A stretch of DNA of 64,000 nt, from positions 40,690-104,689 of the forward strand of contig NZ_JAUKFY010000016.1 in assembly GCF_030489605.1 (NCBI RefSeq), given 5' to 3'. This DNA comes from Brevibacillus laterosporus. GTDB lineage: Bacteria > Bacillota > Bacilli > Brevibacillales > Brevibacillaceae. The notes beneath the pieces are model-generated. The model saw nothing but the letters and a program-made list of their open reading frames with translations. It had not been told where the DNA came from and searched no databases. Position 1 is the first letter of the stretch; the number at the start of each line of letters is the position of its first letter. Both the position numbers and the translations under genes were made by a program. Below are positions 56,616 to 64,000 of the stretch, piece by piece.

Positions 56616-57000
56616 GGATGTTAAGAATTTGTCTACTACTTATTTATCAAAGGTAAGAGCCTTTTTAAATGGAGAAATTGCGTTAAATTAACATCATCAG
56701 GCTACTAATTTATTTTCTCGGAACACCTTAACGTACAGAAGTCGAGTTTTTTTATTGCATTCAAATTCTTAGCGAGGGTTTTATGTCATTTGGTTGGCGG
56801 TACCCCAGACAAAGCAAAACATCGATTAACTTAACAAAACGTGTAAGATGCATAGTTGAATTTCCGATATTACAATAATGCACAATAGTTCGATAGGTAG
56901 GAGGAAATGCACTTGAAGGAATTTTTTGAACCACGTATTTCCGATTAACAGTGCATGTAAGTGGCTAAATACCGGAGAACCCCGGAACACCTCCACGTTT
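56616..57000. other. Intergenic region without recognised gene
   Basis: Only a strong ribosome site (TAGGAGGA near 56899) with an 11-codon TTG ORF (KEFFEPRISD) is seen, probably another decayed start. Confidence 0.4.
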
Positions 57001-57270
57001 TCAAGGATAAACATCTAGAGGCCTTGCACAAATTGCATCACAATACCTGTGAGATTCATACCGACGGCAACGAGAGTAACACAGTTCATCCACTAGATAT
57101 TCTGGTCTTCGATACGGCATACATATCGTTTCACACATGGTGCCATCTTCATGAGGCGGACTTACACGCATACATTCAGTCATACATTCGCGAAAGCTAG
57201 GATAACGAAATTCAACCAATTGACCATTCACTTTCTTGAATTGCTTAGACTTAGATTTTTTCTTTTTCAA
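57001..57270 (-). CDS. Small basic protein with four CX3C motifs
   Basis: 89 residues starting at a TTG that follows GGAGGTGAGATCAC, a very strong ribosome site. A Lys-rich start (KKKKSKSKQFKK) is followed by eight Cys arranged as four CX3C pairs, CMTEC, CETIC, CYSRC and CDAIC, spaced by 12, 13 and 8 residues. There is no signal peptide or membrane segment. Regular paired CX3C motifs suggest helical hairpins held by disulfides or a metal-binding protein. I do not recognise a family. It stands alone, flanked by decayed DNA. Confidence 0.65.
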   Translation of the reverse strand: MKKKKSKSKQFKKVNGQLVEFRYPSFRECMTECMRVSPPHEDGTMCETICMPYRRPEYLVDELCYSRCRRYESHRYCDAICARPLDVYP

Positions 57271-58035
57271 GTGATCTCACCTCCGTATCACGATCTATGA
57301 TAGTGTATTAACAGAAATTCCCTTTGACTGGGCGAGTGTGTTCTCATGTACCGAAAATGGACGTAAAAAACAGCGTTCAGGAAGATCACCAGCGTGGGAT
57401 CCGAGCTATGCTGTGAGAAAGATCCCTTTGGTCGCTGCGTTATGTATCCCTGCATTGTGTAACGTTGATGGACTGTTCAGGAGGCGCCCGTACCTGTAAA
57501 CGAAAATAACCGTGTTCAAGGGTCCTTCAGGCATTCCTCACGTTTACCCGTGAAGCCTTCACCGCCGCCAATCAAGGAAGCAAAGGCCCGCACAGTCAGA
57601 TCGCGTCAACGACAGCACGCCTCTTCCGTCCAAGGATACCTGTTCTAATTCCATCGCTGAGGGATAGATGACTCTGTCTTTTGTATCCCACCAAACACAG
57701 CGAAAACCGGCTCGCCCAATGTGAGCAAAGCCGGATCACACAATCAAAGACACAACATCTGTAAATTCCGAGCGTCAATTGGCCCTCGCTTTATCGAACT
57801 CCTTCAGACCGTACCCCCCTTGGGGGCTGCAGAATATGCACAGGTGCCTACCTACCAATTTGTTGTTTGAAAAGTGACTTGAAAGGTGCCTTTTGCGACA
57901 GTAATGGGGAACACGATTCCAAGGCGCAGAAAAAAATTACAGGTCGTAAATGCGCCGTAAAAGTCTTAACGTGTGTTTTTCACGTTTTGCTGTCTGTATT
58001 CATATAGAGCGATTTATTCACAACACCTTATCTAT
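57271..58035. other. Region of about 760 bp with no gene recognised
   Basis: The base composition is more GC-rich than brnQ beside it, and short coding-like scraps occur (GAFCDSNGEHDSKAQKKIT near 57880-57960) without a start, ribosome site or full domain. It may be the remains of an insertion sequence, but I could not identify one. Confidence 0.4.
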
Positions 58036-59415
58036 TTACTGTCCTTCCTCTATTTGTGAAAAGGAAGTATGGGATTCATTCTCTTTTTTCCCTGGCTGTA
58101 ACTGATTTTCTTTTCCTTTCTCCCATAAAAAACCAATGCATGCTCCAACTAAGGCTGGCAGTACCCATCCTATTCCTTGCTCATACAGCGGAAGGTAACG
58201 ATATACGTCTGTAATGTACGAAACATCCACGATTTTACTTTGCTGTAAGGCGTCTACTAAACTAATCATAGCCGTTCCCAGCAAACTCATTTTATAAACT
58301 GACTTATATCCTTTAAAAAGGGAATGTCCAAAGGATAAAACGATTAACACAATTGTTAATGGATAGATCACTAGCAGAATGGGTACTGAAAAAACAATAA
58401 TTTGATTAAGTCCCAAATTAGCAATAATCATACTCGTAAAACACACGATTCCCGTCCACACCGCATAAGAAAAGCGTGGCATAAGCTTTGCGAAATACTG
58501 TCCGCAGGAGGTTATCAGGCCAACCGAAGTTGTGATACAAGCAAGAGTAAATACTGTTCCTAGTAAGATCGTTCCATATTGTCCAAATAAATTGGTGGAA
58601 ACAGCCGTCAAAATCTCTCCTCCATTTTGATAAGAAGGCAATAAGCTTTGGCTAACCGCTCCTAGATATCCCAGCATAAGGTAGATCAGAGCTAATAGGA
58701 ATCCGGCAAATACTCCTGTTCTCATCGTAAGACGGGCAATATGTTTTTTATTAGAGATATTTTTTCTCTCAAAGGCTGCAACAATTACTCCTCCAAATAG
58801 TAATGCAGCTAATGTATCCATTGTCATATAACCTTCCATAAAGCCTTTGAAGGTAGCGGACTGTTGGTATGCTCCAACTGGTTTCCCAAAATCACCAATC
58901 GGATAAAACTGGCTTTGTATAAAAATAATTGTAATCATGCTAAGTAAAATAGGCGTTAAAATTTTTCCAATACGCGCAAACATCTTGGAAGGATTGAGAC
59001 AGAGCCAAAAATTAACGGTAAAATAAATAATCGTATACACTGTTAATGTCAAAGAATTAGCACGTAAAAAATCAGGTAAAAAGGGAACAACACCCATTTC
59101 AAATGCAACGTTACCTGCACGAGGTATGACTAAAAAGGGCCCCAAGCATAAGTAAGTAGTCAAGGTAAATATGATAGCAAAAATAGGATGCACCCGATTC
59201 GTTAAGACATCTAAACCCCCACTTTTCGCAATCGCAGTTACCCCTAAGATAGGTAAACCAACAGCGGTAATGAGAAAGCCAAGCATAGCCTGCCATACAT
59301 TTTCTCCTGCCGAAAAACCAAGCCCAGGGGGAAATACTAGATTGCCTGCTCCAAAAAATAAAGCGAATAACATAAGTCCAATATACAACTGTTCCTTCCA
59401 CGATAGCTGTTTCAT
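58036..59415 (-). CDS. brnQ: Branched-chain amino acid:cation symporter
   Basis: 459 residues with about 12 membrane segments. The N-terminal YIGLMLFALFFGAGNLVFPP and the LGPFLVIPRAGNVAFEMG block are hallmarks of the LIVCS (BrnQ) family, which takes up Leu, Ile and Val with Na+ or H+. The ATG at 59415 follows AAAGGAGAAG. The two T-box leaders directly upstream indicate control by uncharged tRNA, consistent with a branched-chain amino acid transporter, which could also supply residues to the NRPS lines. No other gene shares the operon. Confidence 0.95.
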   Translation of the reverse strand: MKQLSWKEQLYIGLMLFALFFGAGNLVFPPGLGFSAGENVWQAMLGFLITAVGLPILGVTAIAKSGGLDVLTNRVHPIFAIIFTLTTYLCLGPFLVIPRAGNVAFEMGVVPFLPDFLRANSLTLTVYTIIYFTVNFWLCLNPSKMFARIGKILTPILLSMITIIFIQSQFYPIGDFGKPVGAYQQSATFKGFMEGYMTMDTLAALLFGGVIVAAFERKNISNKKHIARLTMRTGVFAGFLLALIYLMLGYLGAVSQSLLPSYQNGGEILTAVSTNLFGQYGTILLGTVFTLACITTSVGLITSCGQYFAKLMPRFSYAVWTGIVCFTSMIIANLGLNQIIVFSVPILLVIYPLTIVLIVLSFGHSLFKGYKSVYKMSLLGTAMISLVDALQQSKIVDVSYITDVYRYLPLYEQGIGWVLPALVGACIGFLWEKGKENQLQPGKKENESHTSFSQIEEGQ

Positions 59416-59446
59416 TTTTTCTTCTCCTTTTTATCCAAAAAAATAA

Positions 59447-59720
59447 AACCTCCCGCCTTATCATCGCAAAAATGATGACTGAGGCGAGAGGTTCGCGGTA
59501 CCACCCAGTTTTCTCTAATTCACTCACGAGAATTAGACATTATGAAGTCATAGACTTTCATCCTATAACGTGGATCATTCGGTGTATATTACGTAAGCAT
59601 TGCTGTTCACATACACTGCTCGTAGGCGACTTCGGAAAAAGATAGTGACCGTTCTCTCAGCCGTGGAACGGATTTCTGTACATCTAGAGCTTCTTCCTAC
59701 TACTCCTATTCATTGCAAGT
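59447..59720 (-). promoter_or_regulatory. T-box leader, proximal to brnQ
   Basis: On the minus strand the T-box core GGGTGGTACCGCG (59494-59506) is followed by a terminator stem of about 12 bp (59482-59493 with 59447-59458) and a T-rich run, ending about 30 bp before the brnQ ATG. Upstream are a stem I-like region and the GAGAAAAC-like lead-in to the T-box. I could not fix the specifier codon. Confidence 0.88.
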
Positions 59721-59762
59721 AATGAAAATATGAAATTTTACATCATTTTATAAAAAAATAAA

Positions 59763-60035
59763 AACCTCAGAACGAAATAACATGTATCATTTCATCCTGA
59801 GGTGTATATTTTACACGGTACCACTCAGTTTTCTTGCCTTTTCACAAAAACAAGCTCTGTGAGTCAATTATTATGACTCAGGTCTATTAACGAGACCAAC
59901 CGTTACTCACTACTCGATCTTATTCAATCTTTGGCGAGTAAAGCTCAAAGGTGACATTCAATAATCAGTCTGTCACCACCCTTCCAGCCAAGGGGCAGCT
60001 CTCTAATTACACACTTGATTATCTACTATCCTTTT
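59763..60035 (-). promoter_or_regulatory. Second T-box leader, distal to brnQ
   Basis: The T-box core GAGTGGTACCGTG (59814-59826) is followed by a terminator (stem CTGAGGT 59797-59803 with ACCTCAG 59764-59770 extended by the AT part) and T7. The stem I region shows AGAGAGCTG and the ACCTTTGAGC end. The sequence ATTGAATGTCACC suggests an ATT (Ile) specifier, which is tentative. No promoter or gene lies between the two leaders. Confidence 0.85.
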
Positions 60036-60155
60036 CAATGCTTTTCATATGTAAATTTTAACAAGCAGAAATATTGTTGCTTTTTATTAATTATAGTCAG
60101 CTTTTTTGTGCTGTCAAGCGGTAAGTTGTTATTTCTGCTATGAGAGAAAAAATGG

Positions 60156-61940
60156 TTAAATAGGAGATGCTGTGAGCTCATGCTCATCTGAAAGGCTTGT
60201 TTGCATCTTATACAAGGTAGAATAAAAGCCATTTTTCGAAAGAAGTTCTTGATGACTCCCGTTTTCAACCACCTTTCCTTTATCTACAACATAAATCATA
60301 TCAGCTTGCTCTACTGTAGAAAGACGATGTGCGACGATCAGAGTTGTTCTATCTTTCATTAGTTCGGCTAAGGCTTTTTGCACCCAATATTCCGATCCAG
60401 AATCCAACGCTGAGGTGGCTTCATCCAATAAAAGGATAGGAGCATTTTTAACAATGGCCCGAGCAATCGCTATCCGCTGACGCTGACCACCCGACAACAT
60501 GGCGCCACGCTCTCCTACACGCGTTTCATAGCCATTTGGAAGATCCATGATAAAATCATGTGCGTATGCTGCTCTAGTAGCTTCGACGACTTCTTCCTGA
60601 GTAGCATCTAGCTTTCCATAGCGAATATTTTCTTCAATTGTTCCCTCAAATAAATAAGCATCCTGTGGAACATAGGCTATCAGGCTTCTCGTCTCTTGCA
60701 GGGTATATTCTCCAATTGTTTTGCCAAACAGGCGAATGGTTCCGCTTTTAGCTGGATAGTACCCCAGTAATAATTTAATCACTGTGCTTTTCCCACTGCC
60801 ACTGGCTCCTACAAGAGCAGCCGTTTCTCCCTCTCCAATCGAAAATGAAAAATCATCCAGTACTTTTGCGTCCGAATCATATTCAAAAACAATCTGATTC
60901 ATTTCTAGCACCTTTTCCTTTTGATAAGGTAGCTCTTCGGATAAAAAGAGATAACGTTGGGGTTCGATTGGTTCTGAGAGAAGCTCAATAACACGAGAAG
61001 CTCCTGAAAGAGAGCTTTGCAGAATGGATAAAACCTGGCCCAGGTGAAGAAATCCTACTGTTACTAATAGTTGCTGTTGAATGATCGCTACAAGAGAACC
61101 TACCCCAATTACATCTTGCACAACCATGATAATCCCAAAAACCAGCATCCCACCAAAGCTTAAAAAATTAATGAAAAAGTTGGTTCCTTCTAACAATGCA
61201 TTTTTGTGCCCTTGTTTAATTATTGAAGATGTTACTTGTTCATTCATCTCGATGTAGCGTTCGGTTACAGCTTGTTTTAAATGAAATATTTTAACAATAG
61301 GCAGCCCGGCTAAAAAATCATTCAATCTTTCCGTCAAAAATCCTTGTTGCAGCTGTGTTTTATCACTTACCTTACGCACAGATTTAGCAAACCGTGTATT
61401 AATATAAAGAGTTACTGCACTAAGGACAACCAGTACCGAAGCAAATCTCCAATCTAATAAAAACATACCCGTCAAGGAACCTAGTAAAGAAATGAGAACG
61501 ATCGCAATCGTCTTGATATGTTCTGAATACGTCCGCTCCATCGTAAGTAAATCATTACTCAATCTGGACATAATATCGCCGGAATGATGCTGTTCATAGT
61601 AGCGGGATGGCAATCTCCCTGCTTGTCTAAACAAGATCAGCCTCACATCAGCCATTACCTCTTTGACAGTACGACGGTATATATAGCTAAACGTCGGGGA
61701 GAGGATACTCACTAGAAGTAGAGTCCCACTAATCATGAGTACCGCACGAATTAACAAAGCCGTATCCCTGCCGCTGCTGCTAGCAAAATCAGTTACATCC
61801 TTAAATACAAACGGTAAAATGATCACAATACAAGCTTGTATAAATCCATCCCCTAGCATACCAAAAATATATTTCTTCTTTTTAGAACCCATAAAAGATA
61901 GCAGATATACAAGTTCGTTTATCCATTTTTTTAAGAACAT
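60156..61940 (-). CDS. ABC exporter half-transporter 2
   Basis: 594 residues. A type I exporter membrane domain (about 1-320, six segments; RLPSRYYEQHHSGDIMSRLS) precedes an ATPase domain with Walker A ALVGASGSGKST (about residue 375), Q-loop YVPQDAYLF, signature LSGGQRQRIAIARAI, Walker B ILLLDEATSALD and H-loop VAHRLST. The ATG follows AGGAGG and overlaps the preceding gene by 10 bp, so the two form a heterodimer such as BmrCD. They lie downstream of an NRPS thioesterase end on the same strand, so peptide export and self-protection is the likely role. Confidence 0.92.
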   Translation of the reverse strand: MFLKKWINELVYLLSFMGSKKKKYIFGMLGDGFIQACIVIILPFVFKDVTDFASSSGRDTALLIRAVLMISGTLLLVSILSPTFSYIYRRTVKEVMADVRLILFRQAGRLPSRYYEQHHSGDIMSRLSNDLLTMERTYSEHIKTIAIVLISLLGSLTGMFLLDWRFASVLVVLSAVTLYINTRFAKSVRKVSDKTQLQQGFLTERLNDFLAGLPIVKIFHLKQAVTERYIEMNEQVTSSIIKQGHKNALLEGTNFFINFLSFGGMLVFGIIMVVQDVIGVGSLVAIIQQQLLVTVGFLHLGQVLSILQSSLSGASRVIELLSEPIEPQRYLFLSEELPYQKEKVLEMNQIVFEYDSDAKVLDDFSFSIGEGETAALVGASGSGKSTVIKLLLGYYPAKSGTIRLFGKTIGEYTLQETRSLIAYVPQDAYLFEGTIEENIRYGKLDATQEEVVEATRAAYAHDFIMDLPNGYETRVGERGAMLSGGQRQRIAIARAIVKNAPILLLDEATSALDSGSEYWVQKALAELMKDRTTLIVAHRLSTVEQADMIYVVDKGKVVENGSHQELLSKNGFYSTLYKMQTSLSDEHELTASPI

Positions 61941-63733
61941 GAGTATACCTCCTCGTCTGCCATCCTTTTGTTTTCCCCCTCAATAAATTTCTTTTGATAA
62001 AGTCTCGCATATACTCCATTTTTCGTGAGTAACTCCGTATGTGTTCCACGCTCGACAATATGTCCCCTATCTAATACCAGCAATTCATCAGCTTCCTTAA
62101 TCGTTGAGAGACGGTGAGCAACAACAAGAACCGAACGATTTCTCATCATCTGTTCGAGTGCTTCTTGCACCAGTGCTTCGGATTGGGTGTCTAACGCGGA
62201 GGTCGGTTCGTCTAACAGCAGAATTGGTGCATCTTTTAAGATAGCCCGAGCAATTGCAATGCGCTGTTTTTGTCCCCCGGATAATCGTGAACCTCTTTCT
62301 CCAACTATGGTTTCGTAGCCTTCAGGAAGTTCCATAATGAATTGATGGGCATTTGCTGCCTTTGCTGCGGCAATGATCTCATCTCTTGTAGCATCTGTTT
62401 TTCCGAACCCTATATTTTCGGCAATAGAAACGGGAAAAAGATAGCTTTCTTGAGATACCAGGGATATATACTTACGCATGTCGCTTAGGTTCCAATCCTG
62501 TAGAGTGTGTCCGAAAACAGTGATGCTGCTGACTTCCCCCTCATGTGTCGCAGGGTAAAAACCACATAATAGTTTTAAGATTGTGCTTTTTCCGCTTCCA
62601 CTAGCCCCTACTAATGCAATTGTTTTGTTTTCAGATAAAGCAAAGCTAACCTCATCCAATATTTTTTCATGACCATCATAGGCAAATGATACATTGTTAA
62701 AAACAACTGGTTGTGTGTTTGCTTTTATGTCCAAGCATGGCTTATTCTCTTGTTCAATTGGCTGTTCCAGAATATCGAACATGCGTTTTGATGCCCCTGA
62801 AACCTCTTGAACTTGTGCAAATAATACAGGCATCAGAGAAAGTGGCTCGATAATATAGTTAAGCAAATAACTAAACAAGACCAAATTCCCTAAATCTAAT
62901 TCTCCCGTTTGAATTAAATATCCTCCGTATGCGATAAAAAACACGATTGGCGCAGAGAAAAGCAACATACCAGGTGCAGTCATCCATGCCCGCTTCTTTT
63001 CTACCAAAATTCCTTTCTGCAAAACGATAGACATAGTAGACGAATATTTCTCAAATAACACATTTTCTAAATTAAAAGCTTTGACCATATGTATCCCTGC
63101 CAACGTATCTTGAGCTATGGAGTTAGCTTTCCCTAGGTTCTGTTGTAATTCTTCCGTATGTTTTTGCAAAGGTTTACTCAAAACACTCATAATCAAGATT
63201 GCTACGGGCAAAATGGAGATGCTTAACACAACCAATTTCCAATTAGTAGAAACCAGTAAGCAAAGTGCTCCAATAAAAATAACAGGCATATAAAAAATTT
63301 GGTAGAAATGTTGCTGCAAAAAATTCTGTAATACCGTGGCATCGTTTGTTAAGCGAGAGGTAATATCTCCAGAGTGATATTTTTCAATCGCTGAAATCGG
63401 CATCTTTTCGATATGATAAGCAACATTATTTTTTAAATCCCGGAGAGCGTTTGCGCTAAATTTAACGGCTGAAAATTTTATCAAATATTTTGAAACAAAG
63501 CCGACAAGCGTTAATCCTAAAATCAGGGTAGCAAAACTTACTAGCTTCTGATAGTCATTTGTATTTTCAACCATCGTTCTAATTAAGATTCCCATCCAAA
63601 TTTCGACTGTCGCTACGATCAGAGAAGTAACGATACAGAGAAAAACCCAAAAACGATATGGTTTTACATGCGTTAATATCCACTGGAATACAGGTTTTTT
63701 TAAGGATGCTTGCGCTTGTTTTTGAAAATTCAT
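61931..63733 (-). CDS. ABC exporter half-transporter 1
   Basis: 600 residues. A six-segment membrane domain (about 20-320; ISAIEKYHSGDITSRLTNDA) is followed by an ATPase domain with Walker A ALVGASGSGKST (about residue 380), VSQESYLFPVS, signature LSGGQKQRIAIARAI, Walker B ILLLDEPTSALD and VAHRLST. The catalytic Glu/Asp after Walker B (DEPTS here, DEATS in the partner) is normal in both, so neither site looks degenerate by this residue. AGAGGAGCAGCAG precedes the ATG. It is the first of two coupled genes, 98 bp after the NRPS end, with a perfect hairpin between. Confidence 0.92.
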   Translation of the reverse strand: MNFQKQAQASLKKPVFQWILTHVKPYRFWVFLCIVTSLIVATVEIWMGILIRTMVENTNDYQKLVSFATLILGLTLVGFVSKYLIKFSAVKFSANALRDLKNNVAYHIEKMPISAIEKYHSGDITSRLTNDATVLQNFLQQHFYQIFYMPVIFIGALCLLVSTNWKLVVLSISILPVAILIMSVLSKPLQKHTEELQQNLGKANSIAQDTLAGIHMVKAFNLENVLFEKYSSTMSIVLQKGILVEKKRAWMTAPGMLLFSAPIVFFIAYGGYLIQTGELDLGNLVLFSYLLNYIIEPLSLMPVLFAQVQEVSGASKRMFDILEQPIEQENKPCLDIKANTQPVVFNNVSFAYDGHEKILDEVSFALSENKTIALVGASGSGKSTILKLLCGFYPATHEGEVSSITVFGHTLQDWNLSDMRKYISLVSQESYLFPVSIAENIGFGKTDATRDEIIAAAKAANAHQFIMELPEGYETIVGERGSRLSGGQKQRIAIARAILKDAPILLLDEPTSALDTQSEALVQEALEQMMRNRSVLVVAHRLSTIKEADELLVLDRGHIVERGTHTELLTKNGVYARLYQKKFIEGENKRMADEEVYSCS

Positions 63734-63762
63734 CTGCTGCTCCTCTCGAAAAGATAGATAGT

Positions 63763-63801
63763 GATTTCCCCTACAAATTCAAATTCTTTATAGGGGAAAT
63801 C
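63763..63801 (-). terminator. Perfect hairpin between the NRPS end and the ABC genes
   Basis: An 11-bp perfect inverted repeat (63763-63773 with 63791-63801) without a proper T run. It may stabilise or process the message, or lower read-through into the exporter genes, rather than be a full terminator. Confidence 0.5.
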
Positions 63802-63831
63802 ATGAAAACGAAACTTTCATCGGTACAACAT

Positions 63832-64000
63832 TTATTTCAGGACAAAAATCTCTTGGAGAATGCTTTCGAGTATGGAAGCATTTTTAGGAATCTGTTCACC
63901 GCTAAGCATCTTCGCATGTTCTCCATGTCCACGATAGTTTATAAATTGCTCAGATGCTTGTGCCCACATTTCCTCATTCCATCGCTTCGCCTCATAGGCT
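63832..64000 (-). CDS. C-terminal end of an NRPS thioesterase domain (partial)
   Basis: The last 55 residues of a minus-strand gene that enters from the right edge: EEMWAQASEQFINYRGHGEH, then AKMLSGEQIP and NASILESIL before the stop. The GHGEHxxML block with the catalytic His and the NA-x-I-x-x-IL end are the close of a type I NRPS/PKS thioesterase, parallel to GEHMNML in the 3.5-7.5 kb NRPS. A third assembly line therefore continues beyond the window, with the ABC exporter behind it. Confidence 0.75.
   Translation of the reverse strand, partial: AYEAKRWNEEMWAQASEQFINYRGHGEHAKMLSGEQIPKNASILESILQEIFVLK

Noticed and set aside
59447..59720. Specifier codon of the proximal T-box
   Set aside because: Candidates such as TTC, TCC or ATC can be picked near the expected loop, but without folding stem I none is secure.
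1..64000. CRISPR arrays, rRNA or tRNA genes
   Set aside because: No set of regularly spaced direct repeats and no rRNA- or tRNA-like sequence was noticed on reading; a systematic search was not possible.

Overview
The window looks like a chromosomal stretch of a Brevibacillus-type Firmicute, most like B. laterosporus. The reasons are low-to-mid GC, strong AGGAGG-type ribosome sites, giant NRPS genes, a secreted ETX/MTX2-family toxin, T-box leaders and VanZ/YtaF/BrnQ-type Gram-positive genes. The species name is inference. Several independent signals place the window at the replication terminus: a Firmicute dif-like site (14968-14995), a switch of gene orientation from mostly plus on its left to mostly minus on its right, and at about 42.1-42.7 kb a gene for a B. 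subtilis-type replication terminator protein (RTP) preceded by an inverted pair of Ter-like sites.

Layout. 1-8.5 kb: the 3' part of a PKS-NRPS operon (AT/KR/ACP end of a PKS, a luciferase-like monooxygenase, a C-A-T-TE NRPS and a methyltransferase), closed by a terminator. 8.8-14.4 kb: ctaB, an ETX/MTX2 toxin gene lying downstream of an Mga/AtxA-like regulator, and an L,D-transpeptidase. 14.4-16.2 kb: a gene-free region holding the dif-like site. 16.2-36.8 kb: a five-module NRPS (starter C, two epimerisation domains, TE) with an MFS exporter behind it. It predicts an N-acylated pentapeptide with Ser at position 2 and D-residues at 1 and 3, and tauramamide is a candidate product. 37.4-39.7 kb: a MutS2-like ATPase without an Smr domain, behind a long leader with a short ORF, crossing inverted repeats and an intrinsic terminator. 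39.9-44.4 kb: a Rieske/FAD oxidoreductase, rtp with its Ter region, an XRE/DUF1232 protein and a YtaF-like membrane protein.

44.6-51.5 kb: the wreck of a Tn1546-like vanA transposon. vanR, vanS, vanY and vanZ are intact. vanH survives as two separated fragments, vanA only as a frameshifted N-terminal third, and vanX is gone. Resolvase and Tn3-type transposase pseudogenes lie in the order and orientation of Tn1546. 51.6-56.4 kb: a more GC-rich block (stalk-domain protein, TolB-like lipoprotein, histidine kinase, response regulator) bounded by a second Tn3 transposase relic. 57.0-57.3 kb: a small protein with four CX3C motifs. 58.0-60.0 kb: brnQ behind two tandem T-box leaders. 60.2-64.0 kb: a heterodimeric ABC exporter downstream of the C-terminal end of another NRPS thioesterase that runs off the right edge.

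Three separate nonribosomal peptide or polyketide loci therefore surround the terminus, each with its own tailoring or export gene, next to a toxin locus and decayed resistance and transposon DNA. All calls come from reading the sequence and recalled family knowledge. No database search was run.
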